A stretch of DNA of 64,000 nucleotides from Rhodobacter sp. SY28-1 (GTDB taxonomy: Bacteria; Pseudomonadota; Alphaproteobacteria; Rhodobacterales; Rhodobacteraceae): assembly GCF_005222785.1 (NCBI RefSeq), contig NZ_STGH01000003.1, positions 62,001 to 126,000 of the forward strand, in the 5' to 3' direction. The position numbers were made by a program, and so were the translations under genes. How positions within the stretch are numbered: position 1 is the first letter of the stretch; each line of letters opens with the position of its first letter. The notes below the pieces were generated by a model. It worked only from the letters and a program-made list of their open reading frames with translations. It was not told the DNA's origin and did not search any database. Of this stretch, positions 10,918 to 19,372 are shown piece by piece.

Positions 10918-11325
10918 ATGGCCCCCCGTACGCCCAAGGATACCGAGAAGAAAGCCGCCAAGTCCGCCAAACCGGCCAAGCCCGCAACAAGGCCGAAGAC
11001 CTCCGAGGCGGCCAAGCCCGAGTTGAAGGTCGTCGCCGCGGCCCCCGCAGCCGAGGCGTCGGGCGGTGCGATGAAGCTAAGGGACCTGATCGACGCCGTG
11101 GCCACCGCGACCGGCGGCAAGAAGCCCGAGGTGAAGAAGACGGTCGAGGCCACGCTGGCCGCCCTGGGTGAGGCGCTGGCAGCCGGGAAGGCCCTGACTG
11201 TGCCGCCCTTGGGCAAGCTGCGCGTTGTGAAGGCCAAGGGCCCGGCCCTGACGCTGAAACTTCGGGTCGCCGAAGGCGCCAAGGCTGCGGGATTGGCCCT
11301 TGCAGACGACGGAGAGGATGGCTAA
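10918..11325 (+). CDS. HU-like DNA-binding protein with Lys/Ala/Pro-rich tail
   Basis: The 135-residue protein has about 45 residues of disordered KPAKPAKPA-like sequence at the N-terminus, which recalls histone H1-type tails. The C-terminal 80 residues look like an HU/IHF fold (MKLRDLIDAVATATGGKKPEVKKTVEATLAALGEAL, then VPPLGKLRVV). HU proteins bind and bend DNA without strong sequence preference. GAAGGA lies 11 bases ahead of the ATG at 10918. The usual HU arm sequence is only weakly visible, so it may be a specialised nucleoid protein rather than the main HU. It lies between lon and tRNA-Val(CAC). Confidence 0.75.
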   Translation: MAPRTPKDTEKKAAKSAKPAKPATRPKTSEAAKPELKVVAAAPAAEASGGAMKLRDLIDAVATATGGKKPEVKKTVEATLAALGEALAAGKALTVPPLGKLRVVKAKGPALTLKLRVAEGAKAAGLALADDGEDG

Positions 11326-11348
11326 AAGCCCCGCAACGAACAGGTTTC

Positions 11349-11423
11349 GGGCGATTAGCTCAGCGGTAGAGCGCTTCGTTCACATCGAAGATGTCAGCGG
11401 TTCAAATCCGTTATCGCCCACCA
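11349..11423 (+). tRNA. tRNA-Val (anticodon CAC), phage attachment site
   Basis: The 75-nt gene folds as a full cloverleaf. The acceptor GGGCGAT pairs with ATCGCCC, the anticodon stem CTTCG/CGAAG frames the loop TTCACAT, and the T arm has GTTCAAAT. The CCA end is encoded. Anticodon CAC reads GUG (Val). The last 31 bases are part of a 32-bp repeat that recurs at 30600-30631, so this gene is the integration target and stays intact on the integrase side. Its original terminator now lies at the far end of the element. Confidence 0.97.
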
Positions 11424-11424
11424 T
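11393..11424 (+). repeat. attL: left 32-bp attachment repeat
   Basis: These 32 bases, from the variable loop to one base past the tRNA CCA end, recur exactly at 30600-30631. The bases just outside differ (T at 11392 against A at 30599). An integrase gene starts 89 bases further on. This is the usual picture of tyrosine-recombinase integration into a tRNA 3' end. Confidence 0.93.
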
Positions 11425-11429
11425 CTAAC

Positions 11430-11466
11430 CCCCAGTAAAACAAAGAAAGCCCTTGTTTTGCTGGGG
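11430..11466 (+). repeat. hairpin just downstream of tRNA-Val
   Basis: CCCCAGTAAAACAA and TTGTTTTGCTGGGG form a 14-bp stem with one G-T pair and a nine-base loop. It starts seven bases after the tRNA gene, inside the element. It may act as a replacement terminator for the tRNA, protect its 3' end, or be part of the attachment region. There is no good T run behind it. Confidence 0.55.
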
Positions 11467-11481
11467 TTATTACGTTCTGCT

Positions 11482-11502
11482 GTTACAAAATCCGTTACAA
11501 AA
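11482..11502 (+). repeat. direct repeats GTTACAAAA, possible integrase arm sites
   Basis: GTTACAAAA occurs at 11482-11490 and 11494-11502, 12 bases apart, just ahead of the integrase start. A third copy lies at 30560-30568, 32 bases before attR. Copies on both arms of the attachment site are what integrase arm-type sites would look like. Binding is inferred. Confidence 0.5.
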
Positions 11503-11512
11503 TGGGTCTGTG

Positions 11513-13078
11513 ATGGCTGGCGCACAACGATACCTCTTGAACCGCGATGGTCGATTCTTCGCCCGGCTGGTGGTGCCGAAAGACCTTCGGCCTATCGTCG
11601 GTAAGTCTGAGTTGCGGGCACCCCTCGGGCCGGATCGCAGAACTGCCGTGAAGCTTCTGCCGGGCGCAGTGGCGCAGCTTCAACACCAGATCGCCCAGGC
11701 AGAACGGCAGGCGGCACCCGCGAACGTCGCTACCGCACCATCCCGCTATCCACTGGCCCCGGATCAGATCGCGCTAAGCCACTATCACCAGCGTCTCGCC
11801 CTTGACGACGAACTGCGGAACGATGTTCGGCACTCCTTTGGCTATGTGGACGATGTGCTTGTGCAGCGTTTGCGCGACGGCATGGCGGGCAAGCTGACCG
11901 ATGTTGAACTTGCTTTGCTGATCGGCCCGAGGATCGAACGCTTTCGCGCGGCGGGCAACCTGACTGCCGAACCCGGTTCTGACGAATGGCGGCACATCGC
12001 CCGCGCCTTGTGTGTGGCCGAGTTTGAAGCCCTGTCGCGTGTCGCGGAACGGGATGAAGGCGACTTCATCGGCAAGCCCGAACACCCGCTGATCGCAAAC
12101 GCCGTGCCGCCCGAGGATCAGCCCGAACCGGTGAGCCTGTCGAAACTGTGGGATGACTACATCAAGGCCCGCACAACAGCGGGGTTCATGAAAGACGGCG
12201 GCAAGCGAATGCGGCCTGTCGCGGCCAGCTTGCGAAAGTTCCTCGGGCACAACGATGCACGGCAGGTCACCAAGAAGAACCTGCTGGACTGGCGCGACCA
12301 GTTGCTTGTGTCTCTCTCTGCCAAGACGGTTTCAGACATGTATCTGTCTGCCGTGCGGTCCCTGTTTCAGTGGGCGCACGAAAACGAGCGCCTGCCGGGC
12401 AACTCCGCCGCTACGGTGAAGCAAGCGAAGCCCAAGAAGCAACGTGTCCGAGAGGCGGGGTATACCGATGCCGAAGCTGTCGCGGTCTTGAAGGCGTCTC
12501 GGTCCTATCAGCCGAATGCCGATGGACTGGGGCGCATCCGTGAAACCCCAGCCTCGGTGAATGCTAAGCGATGGGTGCCGATCATCTGTGCCTTCACCGG
12601 CGCGCGCGTGTCAGAGATCACGCAACTACGGGCCGAAGATGTGCGCAAGGATGGCGAACGGCTGATCATTCGTATCACCCCGGATGCTGGCACGGTGAAG
12701 GCGGGCGGCTATCGTGACGTGCCGTTGCATCGCCAGATCGTCGCCTTGGGTTTTGATGACTTTGCAAAGGGCGTGGGGCAGGGGCCGTTGTTCCACAACG
12801 GAACCGACCCCGAGAAATATGCGGCTAAAGCCGTTCGGATGACCAACCAAGTTGGAACATGGCTGCAACAGAGTGGCCTTGTTCCGGCAGGTGTTCAGCC
12901 CAACTACGCTTGGCGACACCGCTTCAAGACGCAAGCGCGGGACATGGGCGCGGATACTCGCGTTGTAGACGGCATACAGGGCCACGCAGGGCGCACCGCT
13001 TCCGATGGCTACGGTGATGTTAGCATTGCCGCAAAGATCAGGGTGATCGATCAACTGCCCGAATACCCACTAGTGTAA
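11513..13078 (+). CDS. int: tyrosine site-specific integrase
   Basis: The 521-residue recombinase would integrate and excise the element at tRNA-Val(CAC). It has an N-terminal MAGAQRYLLNRDGRFFARLVVP domain typical of a phage integrase subfamily, a SAM-like core-binding region around residues 200-320, and a catalytic domain. Visible catalytic features are Arg in FTGARVSEI (about residue 365), Arg-His in YAWRHRF (about 468-469), and the nucleophile Tyr in the GH...GYGDV end. The box II position that is usually His is Tyr465 here. The ATG at 11513 is preferred because the upstream part of the frame runs through the GTTACAAAA repeats. No excisionase is recognisable nearby. Confidence 0.93.
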   Translation: MAGAQRYLLNRDGRFFARLVVPKDLRPIVGKSELRAPLGPDRRTAVKLLPGAVAQLQHQIAQAERQAAPANVATAPSRYPLAPDQIALSHYHQRLALDDELRNDVRHSFGYVDDVLVQRLRDGMAGKLTDVELALLIGPRIERFRAAGNLTAEPGSDEWRHIARALCVAEFEALSRVAERDEGDFIGKPEHPLIANAVPPEDQPEPVSLSKLWDDYIKARTTAGFMKDGGKRMRPVAASLRKFLGHNDARQVTKKNLLDWRDQLLVSLSAKTVSDMYLSAVRSLFQWAHENERLPGNSAATVKQAKPKKQRVREAGYTDAEAVAVLKASRSYQPNADGLGRIRETPASVNAKRWVPIICAFTGARVSEITQLRAEDVRKDGERLIIRITPDAGTVKAGGYRDVPLHRQIVALGFDDFAKGVGQGPLFHNGTDPEKYAAKAVRMTNQVGTWLQQSGLVPAGVQPNYAWRHRFKTQARDMGADTRVVDGIQGHAGRTASDGYGDVSIAAKIRVIDQLPEYPLV

Positions 13079-13116
13079 TACTATAACAATTCTCTTGCGG
13101 GCGGATTCCGCACTGT

Positions 13117-13147
13117 GGTATCCTGATACCGTAGTGAGTTAACGAGT
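13117..13147 (+). promoter_or_regulatory. shared element 1 ahead of the portal operon
   Basis: GGTATCCTGATACC (13117-13130) is a perfect inverted repeat. It is followed without a gap by a block that matches the one at 20752-20782: GATACCGTAG is identical, and the next 13 positions share nine bases and end in TAACGAGT. A TATAAC at 13082-13087 could be a -10 element. The two copies each precede a structural operon of the element, so a common regulator is inferred. Confidence 0.6.
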
Positions 13148-13152
13148 TCCGC

Positions 13153-14367
13153 ATGGGTATCATGACCAGCCTTGGCCGAATGTTCGGCCAAGGCACCCCT
13201 GAACAGAAAGCCTTTGGGCTGACCGACCCCGAGGCTCTTGCGCTGTTCGGAGTTCTTTCTTCCGCCAGCGGCCTTCCCGTCACCGCCGCCAGTGCAATGC
13301 GTGTCCCTGCCGTCAAGCGGGCCGTGTCGCTGATTGCAGAGTCGGTCGCCACCATCCCCTTCAAAACCTACGTCACCGAAACCCGCGAGACGGCACAGGA
13401 CCACCCGTCCTATTCCATCGTTCATGATTGGGCGAATGACTGGACCAGCGCCGAAACCCTGCGGGAACAGCTCACCGTTGATGCCCTTCTGACCGGCGAC
13501 GGCTACGCCCAGGTGGTGCGCAACGCCGAAGGCAAGGTGCTTGAACTGCACCGGATGGACCCGAGCGCGGTTCAGATGGAACGCAACGACTTCGGCGAAC
13601 CAACCTACCGCATCCGGTTGCAAGATGGTGGCGAAGCCATCCTTGCCTACAGTGACGTTCTGCACTTGCAGGGCATGGGTGGCGTGTCGCCGGTGACGAT
13701 GGCCCGAGAGGCTATCGGGCTGGCCCTTGCCGCCGAACAGCACCTGTCCAACTTCTTCAAGAACGGTGGCCGACCCTCGGGCGTGATCCTGCACCCGAAC
13801 AAGCTTGAAGCCGAGACCAGCAAGAAGCTGGCTGCAAGCTGGTTTGCCTCGCACGGTGGCGACAAGGCCGGATCAACCGCAATCCTTGATGAAGGGATGG
13901 ACTATAAGCAGATCGCTGCCCAGCTGGCGGATTCCGAGTTTTCAGAGGTTCGTCGGGAACAGGTCCGCGAGATTGCCCGCGCCTTCAACGTTCCGCCTGC
14001 CCTGCTTTACGAACTGTCGCGGGGCACATGGTCCAACTTTGAACAGTCGCACCGTGACTTCCTGACAGGCACCCTTCGCCCTTGGATCAGCCGCTGGCAG
14101 GCCGCCTATGCGCGGGTGCTGTTGACGCCCGAGGAACGCACCCGGTTCTACATCGAAGCAACGCCGGATGACATGCTGTCGGTGGAGTTCGCCGCCCGTG
14201 CGACCGCCTTCAGCCAATACGTCGCCATGCGGGCGCTTACCCCGAATGAGGTTCGGGCCGCGCTGAACCGCCCGCCGCTGCCCGGTGGCGACACCCTGCA
14301 AAACCCCTTCACGACCACCAGTGCAGCCGCCCCTGCACCTTCCGAGGATACACCTGAGAATGACTGA
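13153..14367 (+). CDS. phage portal protein (HK97 family)
   Basis: The 404-residue protein has the HK97-type portal signature: an N-terminal VPAVKRAVSLIAESVATIPF region, LLTGDGYAQVVRN, RPSGVILHPNKL, and the stretch with VRREQVREIARAFNVPPALLY. It ends in a Pro-rich tail. Portals form a dodecameric ring at one capsid vertex through which DNA is packaged. It is the first gene of the structural operon, following the integrase by 74 bases. It overlaps the next gene by eight bases. TAACGAGT lies five bases ahead of the ATG. Confidence 0.95.
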   Translation: MGIMTSLGRMFGQGTPEQKAFGLTDPEALALFGVLSSASGLPVTAASAMRVPAVKRAVSLIAESVATIPFKTYVTETRETAQDHPSYSIVHDWANDWTSAETLREQLTVDALLTGDGYAQVVRNAEGKVLELHRMDPSAVQMERNDFGEPTYRIRLQDGGEAILAYSDVLHLQGMGGVSPVTMAREAIGLALAAEQHLSNFFKNGGRPSGVILHPNKLEAETSKKLAASWFASHGGDKAGSTAILDEGMDYKQIAAQLADSEFSEVRREQVREIARAFNVPPALLYELSRGTWSNFEQSHRDFLTGTLRPWISRWQAAYARVLLTPEERTRFYIEATPDDMLSVEFAARATAFSQYVAMRALTPNEVRAALNRPPLPGGDTLQNPFTTTSAAAPAPSEDTPEND

Positions 14368-14689
14368 CCAGATCACGCACCGCGCCTTCTTCGGCGACGG
14401 TGAACACGCCTTCTGCCTGACTGATCCGATGCTTGCCGAACTCGAAAAGATCACCGGGCTTGGTGTGGGTGCCCTGTATCTTCAGCTTGTCGGCATGGCC
14501 TGTTCGGCCACTGTCTTGCGCGAGATCATCCGCCTTGGGCTGATCGGAGGCGGCACCTCGCCCGAGGATGCAATGCGCCTCTGTGATGCCTACGCCAGCA
14601 ATCGTCCCTTGGCCGAAACCTTCCCGCTGGCCTTTGACATCATGGAGGCCCGCTGGACTGGCTTGAAAGCCGACAAGGCTGCTGCATGA
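14360..14689 (+). CDS. GTA gp10-like tail assembly chaperone (Phage_TAC_11-like)
   Basis: The 109-residue protein begins MTDQITHRAFFGDGEHAF and contains ITGLGVGALY and IIRLGLIGGGTSPEDA, which match the small chaperone family found in gene transfer agents and related siphoviruses. There it binds the tape measure protein during tail assembly. It is out of place here, wedged between portal and protease with an eight-base overlap on the portal and an ATGA overlap on the next gene. No tail tube gene is found in the element, so its partner would be the tape measure at 24864-27209 or a helper phage protein. Family assignment is from memory of the sequence pattern. Confidence 0.65.
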   Translation: MTDQITHRAFFGDGEHAFCLTDPMLAELEKITGLGVGALYLQLVGMACSATVLREIIRLGLIGGGTSPEDAMRLCDAYASNRPLAETFPLAFDIMEARWTGLKADKAAA

Positions 14690-16191
14690 CCGATCGGCTG
14701 GAAATCAAGGCCGCCCTGACCGTCACCGATGCGGGCGAAGTCATTGGCACCGCCTGGCCCTTCGGTTCCCCTGACCGGGTGGGTGACGTGATCGAAAAGG
14801 GTGCCTTCACCGGCCCGGCCACGCTGCCCATGCTGTTCAGCCATGATCAGGCACAGGTCATCGGGGTTTGGGATGAAATTACCGAAGGCGAAGCTGGCCT
14901 GACCGTGAAGGGCCGTCTTCTGGTGGACGACGTGGAACGCGCCCGCGAGGTCCGCGCGATGGTCAAAGCCGGTGCTGTCTCGGGCCTGTCCATCGGCTTT
15001 GTCACCAAGGACGCGAAGCGCCACGCCAAGGGCCGCACGATCAGCGCCCTTGAACTGCATGAAATCAGCATTGTTGCGGTCCCGGCACATCCGGGGGCGC
15101 GGATCACCTCAATCAAGTCTGTAACGAGTGGAGTTCCCCAAGTGGAAATCGAAGACCCCAAGACCCCGGCGAATGCGCCGGAAATCGACACCAAGGCGTT
15201 CAACGCCGTTCTGTCCCGGCTGGACAAGCTGGAAGCCAAGACGGGCCGTCCCGGTGCCCCGGCCATTGTGCAGGGCGAAGACAAGGCAGAACGGAAGGCT
15301 TTCGTCACCTTCCTGCAAACCGGCCAGATCGATCAGAAGGCCTTGACCGTCGCGAACGATGCCCCGGCCTATGTGCTGGCCCCGGAAGAAGTCTCGGGTG
15401 AGTTAATCCGCAATCTGGTGGAGTTCAGCCCGATCCGGTCCATCGCCGATGTGCGCACCACCGCAAGCCACACTATCCTTCTGCCGAAGCGCACCGGGAT
15501 CACGAATGCAGTTTGGGTGGGTGAAACCGCTACCCGCACCGCCTCGGAACCGACCTTCGATCAGTCGCAGATCGAAGTGAAGGAACTTGCGACCTATGTG
15601 GACCTGTCCCTGCGGATGCTTGAAGACTCGGGCAACGTGGATTCCGAGGTCCGGCTTGCTCTGGCCGAAGACTTCGGCGCGAAGGAAGGCCTGGCCTTTG
15701 TGAACGGCAGCACCGCCGTTGAACCGACCGGGTTCATGGCCGCCGCAGGTATCGCGGAAACGAACAACGGCCACGCCACCAACCTTTCGGCGGATGCCCT
15801 GATCAACCTGTTCTATGCGATGCCCGCGACCTACCGGAACCGGGGCGCATGGGTCATGAACGGCACCACGCTTGCGACCGTTCGCAAGCTGAAAGACGGT
15901 CAGAACAACTACCTGTGGCAACCGTCCTTCCAAGCGGGCCAGCCGGAAACCATCCTCGGGCGTCCCGTGGTGGAAGTGCTCGACATGCCGAACGTGGCCG
16001 CCGCCGCGACCCCGATCATCTTCGGCGACTTCAAGGCCGGGTATCGCATCTATGACCGTGTGGCGCTGGACGTGCTGCCCGATCTTCTGACGCAACGCAC
16101 CTCGGGCCTGGCCCGCTTCCATGCCCGTCGCCGGGTGGGTGCTGGCGTGGTGCGGACTGACGTGTTCCGCAAGCTGAAGATGGCCGCCTGA
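14686..16191 (+). CDS. fused prohead protease - major capsid protein (HK97 type)
   Basis: The 501-residue protein joins two normally separate products. Residues 1-145 are an S78-type prohead protease, with the His in MLFSHDQ, the Ser in VSGLSIGF and the LHEISIVAVPAHPGARI end. Residues from about 155 form a scaffold-like delta segment followed from about 225 by an HK97-fold capsid (VRTTASHTILLPKRTG, then GFMAAAGIAE, and the C-terminal GYRIYDRVALDVL). At the joint lies TAACGAGT (15122-15129), then GGAG (15130-15133) and, eight bases on, an in-frame GTG at 15142. The capsid could therefore also be made alone by internal initiation, about 350 residues long. The fusion is seen; the internal start is inferred. 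Confidence 0.92.
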   Translation: MTDRLEIKAALTVTDAGEVIGTAWPFGSPDRVGDVIEKGAFTGPATLPMLFSHDQAQVIGVWDEITEGEAGLTVKGRLLVDDVERAREVRAMVKAGAVSGLSIGFVTKDAKRHAKGRTISALELHEISIVAVPAHPGARITSIKSVTSGVPQVEIEDPKTPANAPEIDTKAFNAVLSRLDKLEAKTGRPGAPAIVQGEDKAERKAFVTFLQTGQIDQKALTVANDAPAYVLAPEEVSGELIRNLVEFSPIRSIADVRTTASHTILLPKRTGITNAVWVGETATRTASEPTFDQSQIEVKELATYVDLSLRMLEDSGNVDSEVRLALAEDFGAKEGLAFVNGSTAVEPTGFMAAAGIAETNNGHATNLSADALINLFYAMPATYRNRGAWVMNGTTLATVRKLKDGQNNYLWQPSFQAGQPETILGRPVVEVLDMPNVAAAATPIIFGDFKAGYRIYDRVALDVLPDLLTQRTSGLARFHARRRVGAGVVRTDVFRKLKMAA

Positions 16192-16197
16192 TCGGCC

Positions 16198-16827
16198 ATG
16201 CCCGGCACCGTCCAGCCCTCGCCGGAAGTCCTGTTGTGTTGCGGAACTCATGCCGTGACCCTGCGGGCTTCCTTGCGGGCTGCGATGGCGCTGGAAAGCC
16301 TGCCGGGCGGTATCGCGGTGGTCTGGGAAGATACCGCCCGGCAGAAGCTGACTGCGCTACACGCCGTCATCCGGGCTTCTGCCACGGATAGGGCAGGGGC
16401 CGAGAGGCTTCTTGCCCATGCCGCCACTACCCCGATTGGGCAATTCGCCCACACCGCGCAAGCGGCCTGCCTGGCCCTGTTGTCCGGCTTTCTCAAAGCG
16501 GAGGATCAGGGCGAGGCAACCCCTTCCTCTACCGAACCGGCCAAACCCTTCCGGGACTACCTTGCGGACCTGTTCAGATACGGCACCGGCTGGCTTGGCT
16601 GGCCGCCGTCCGAAGTCTGGAATGCCGGTATAGGTGAGTTGGAAGCCGCCTTCCTCGCCCATGTAGATCGCTTGGTGAAGATGACGCCCGGTGCCAGTGC
16701 GAACGGCACGGCGACGGGTGATGGCGACTACACCGCTGACCGGCTTCGGCAGATCGAAGATCAGGGCTTTGACCCTGCCTTTGATCTTGAAGCGCTGCGG
16801 GCCTTGAAGTCCCGCCACGGCCTATGA
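16198..16827 (+). CDS. hypothetical phage protein with tail-chaperone-like C-terminal part
   Basis: The 209-residue protein is not recognised as a whole. The segment around residues 120-160 (FRDYLADLF, then WLGWPPSEVWNAGIGELEAAF) resembles the short tail assembly chaperones of the Phage_TAC_6/GTA rcc01693 type, which have a GLGL-P-x-x-FW-x-x-TP-x-EL pattern. The N-terminal 110 residues are Ala-rich helices. It follows the capsid gene by six bases and precedes the HNH gene, so it belongs to the structural operon. A neck or completion role is also possible. Confidence 0.5.
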   Translation: MPGTVQPSPEVLLCCGTHAVTLRASLRAAMALESLPGGIAVVWEDTARQKLTALHAVIRASATDRAGAERLLAHAATTPIGQFAHTAQAACLALLSGFLKAEDQGEATPSSTEPAKPFRDYLADLFRYGTGWLGWPPSEVWNAGIGELEAAFLAHVDRLVKMTPGASANGTATGDGDYTADRLRQIEDQGFDPAFDLEALRALKSRHGL

Positions 16828-16837
16828 GGCCCTGAGC

Positions 16838-17185
16838 GTGCCCAAACCGCCCCGCCTCTGCACCTGCGGGCAGATCGTGCCCGCTGGCTCCGTCTGCGCT
16901 TGCCAGAGGGACGCCATACGCGTCCGAGGCCGTCGCCACGATGCCAAAAGGCCCAACAGCCGCCAGCGCGGCTATACGCGCCAGTGGGAGGCCCTGCGGG
17001 CTGAGTTCATCCGCCTGCACCCGCTTTGTGCCTTCTGCGGTTCCACCAGCGAACACGTTGACCACATCAAGGCGCACAAGGGGAACCCGGCGCTGTTCTG
17101 GAACTGGAACAACCTGCAAGCCCTCTGCGAACACTGTCACAACAGCGTCAAGCAGAGGCAGGAACGGGCTATCAATGTCGGCTAG
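16838..17185 (+). CDS. HNH endonuclease, packaging-associated
   Basis: The 115-residue protein has a compact HNH nuclease fold: CAFCG and CEHCH as zinc-binding pairs, the catalytic EHVDHIKAH and the Asn in WNWNNLQALC. A first Cys cluster (CTCGQIVPAGSVCAC) lies at the N-terminus. HNH proteins of this kind work with the large terminase to cut DNA during packaging in HK97-type phages and in capsid-forming satellites. The start is GTG. The gene overlaps the next one by 11 bases. Confidence 0.88.
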   Translation: MPKPPRLCTCGQIVPAGSVCACQRDAIRVRGRRHDAKRPNSRQRGYTRQWEALRAEFIRLHPLCAFCGSTSEHVDHIKAHKGNPALFWNWNNLQALCEHCHNSVKQRQERAINVG

Positions 17186-17510
17186 GGGAGCCGGTCATAA
17201 TCAGTTGCATATCGCCAACCCCGAGCGTGCGCTGTGGCAGGCTGTGCTTCTACAGGCAATAGAGGAAGCGTTGCACGGGCCAAAGAGCGTATCCACATTG
17301 CACCGCGCCCGTGAGTGGCAAGAAGCCCGCGACTACATCACCACCCCCAGCGAAGACCTTGAGATGGTCTGTTCACTGGCAGGGGTGGAGATGGAGGCAG
17401 TGGTGGAGCGGATGAAACTAGAGACTAAGAGCCGCCACCGAAACGCCAACTTTCATGGCCTCGGCACGCTGCGCGAGCGGAATCTTGTCCAACGAAAGGA
17501 CTCGTCGTAA
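17175..17510 (+). CDS. hypothetical phage accessory protein (W..AR.W...DF..VC.LAG type)
   Basis: The 111-residue protein contains LWQAVLLQAIEEAL and, further on, AREWQEARDYITTPSEDLEMVC and SLAGVEMEAVVERM. Small proteins with this tryptophan, short helix and VCxLAG pattern are frequent in alphaproteobacterial prophages next to HNH or terminase genes; their function is not known. The ATG at 17175 lies inside the end of the HNH gene, so the two are translationally coupled. A decayed second copy lies at 19024-19341, on the other side of the first cargo gene. Confidence 0.7.
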   Translation: MSARGAGHNQLHIANPERALWQAVLLQAIEEALHGPKSVSTLHRAREWQEARDYITTPSEDLEMVCSLAGVEMEAVVERMKLETKSRHRNANFHGLGTLRERNLVQRKDSS

Positions 17511-17537
17511 GCTGCTTCGATAATTTTGGAGGGCACC

Positions 17538-18947
17538 TTGACTAAGAGAATTGCCGCTGTTGGCGTCGAACTTGCTTCTTCATCCGTTGAGCACATAGAG
17601 CTACTATCTCGCAAGTCACTTCTTGATTGGGACATTGTTATCTTTCGACCAAATGTAAATGGCTTGGAAGCCGATTCCCACTACAACGGCCGGCGAAGCT
17701 TCGGCGCGCACTACTCGACTCAGATCAAAGACGCTCAAGCTCATTGGCGTCAGCAAATTGAAGCGGCGGTGAAATCAGGAACAACAGTCTTCATATTCCT
17801 ATGCAGCCCAGAGCAGTTCTGGATTGAAACGGGGAAGAAGCAGTATAGTGGCACTGGAAAAAGTGCTCGCGCGACGACTATTGTGACCGATTTAACCAAC
17901 TACGATCTTGCGCCAGTCCCGCCGGGGTGGAATGCGGCAGAAGGTTCGGAGATGGTGTTGGATCCTATTTTCCGAGAGATACTCGGATCATATTGGGATC
18001 GATTTGGAAAGTCATCGGTCTACCATGTGTCCTGGAGTCCCAATCAAGGTAACCGCTGTATCGGCACGAGAGCGGGTGGTCGCACTACGGGCATTTGCGT
18101 GAAGGCGGATGAGCACGAAGGTGGGCTGGTCTTTCTTCCTGATCTGAATTTTGACGATGACAGCTTTGCTGATCTAAATGACGATGAAGACGACTTAGAG
18201 TGGACGAAGGAAGGCAAAATCTTCGCTGAGTCCTTGGTATCTGAGCTTGTAGAAGTCACGCGGCGAATAAATTCAACGCTTGAACGAAGCGCAGCGCCAT
18301 CCTGGGTTTCGGATGCAGCATATGTGCTTCCCGCTGAAAAGGAGATTAGGAATACTGTAGTGAAGATCGAAGGTGAGATTGATCGCCTGAATCGGGAAAG
18401 ATCGGAGAAGCTATCCGAACTTGACGAGGTTGAGCGGATGAAGGGTCTTCTATATGAATCTGGGAAGCCCTTGGAACATGCGATACTGCTAGCTTTGCGG
18501 GTGCTGGGTTTCAGCGCCGAGAACTTTACAGATGAAACTATGGAGCTCGATGCGGTATTTGCTTCTGAGGAAGGAAGGCTGATAGGTGAAGCAGAGGGTA
18601 AGGATAATAAGCAGGTAAACATAACAAAGCTCCGACAGCTAAGTGTCAATATCGAGGAAGACTTTGAGCGCGAAGAAATAACAGTTCGTGCAAAGGGCGT
18701 GCTCTTTGGAAACGCCTTCAGGTTCACACCTCCGGATGAGCGAGAACCTTGCTTTACAGATAAGTGCATTACGTCAGCACAGGTTACTTCTATTGCACTG
18801 ATTGATACGGTCTCACTCTTTCGGGTAGCATCATATTGTCTCAGGCATAACGATGAGAGTGTTGCAAAGGCGTTTCGTCAGAAGCTTTTTTCCGAGAGTG
18901 GAGTTATTCAGGTATTCGGTCTTCTTTCTGCTGAGGCAGTTAAGTAG
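17538..18947 (+). CDS. cargo protein with PD-(D/E)XK nuclease-like C-terminal domain
   Basis: The 469-residue protein has no family I can name. The N-terminal 150 residues look like an alpha/beta Rossmann- or amidotransferase-like domain (LLDWDIVIFRP, then a strand in SGTTVFIFLCSP). A coiled segment around residues 275-300 follows. The end has LEHAILLALRVLGF, then Asp338 in ELDAVF and EAEGK at 351-355, which is the D-x(n)-E-x-K spacing of PD-(D/E)XK nucleases. The start is TTG at 17538, because GGAGGG lies four bases ahead. The gene is clearly more AT-rich than its surroundings and lies in a break of the structural operons, as cargo genes do. A defence nuclease is the best guess. Confidence 0.6.
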   Translation: MTKRIAAVGVELASSSVEHIELLSRKSLLDWDIVIFRPNVNGLEADSHYNGRRSFGAHYSTQIKDAQAHWRQQIEAAVKSGTTVFIFLCSPEQFWIETGKKQYSGTGKSARATTIVTDLTNYDLAPVPPGWNAAEGSEMVLDPIFREILGSYWDRFGKSSVYHVSWSPNQGNRCIGTRAGGRTTGICVKADEHEGGLVFLPDLNFDDDSFADLNDDEDDLEWTKEGKIFAESLVSELVEVTRRINSTLERSAAPSWVSDAAYVLPAEKEIRNTVVKIEGEIDRLNRERSEKLSELDEVERMKGLLYESGKPLEHAILLALRVLGFSAENFTDETMELDAVFASEEGRLIGEAEGKDNKQVNITKLRQLSVNIEEDFEREEITVRAKGVLFGNAFRFTPPDEREPCFTDKCITSAQVTSIALIDTVSLFRVASYCLRHNDESVAKAFRQKLFSESGVIQVFGLLSAEAVK

Positions 18948-19023
18948 CCGCTATGGAGAGTGTGCCTGTTCGGTCAGCCCTGGCAACCAGCGCAGGAGGT
19001 CCGCCAGTTGAAGTTTCTGTGCG

Positions 19024-19341
19024 ATGCGTCCGTGCGAACCGACCTCTGCGTTCTGCGGTGCCATCAGCTTGAGCCGGTCAATTGCATGGGCCGAAGAACT
19101 GCGCATGGCTGCACCCCCCATTCGGGAGTGGCCGGAAGCCCGCGGCTACATCAACGCACCACGAATATGCCTAGCCAAGGTCTGTGCGATGGCGGAGATA
19201 GAGATTTGGGTGGTGTTAGAGCAGAAGCGAGTTAGGATCGCAACGATACACGCAGCTAATGACGTGCTGGAATGCCCGCGCAAAGAGGTCGCTAGACAAC
19301 ATCATTGGTCTGGACAATCGATCCCGAACACGATCAACTGA
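19024..19341 (+). pseudogene. decayed copy of the 17175-17510 gene
   Basis: The frame contains REWPEARGYINAP followed by VCAMAEIEIWVVLEQKR. This lines up with REWQEARDYITTP and VCSLAGVEMEAVVERMK of the intact gene, and the stretch before it (SLSRSIAWAEEL) loosely matches its start. The rest does not match, there is no good ribosome binding site, and the segment differs too much for a recent copy. It marks a duplication or a recombination scar around the cargo gene at 17538-18947. The whole gap 18948-19372 holds nothing else I can support. Confidence 0.55.
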
Positions 19342-19372
19342 GCCTGTCAAAAGGACTAATCGGAGAACAACC

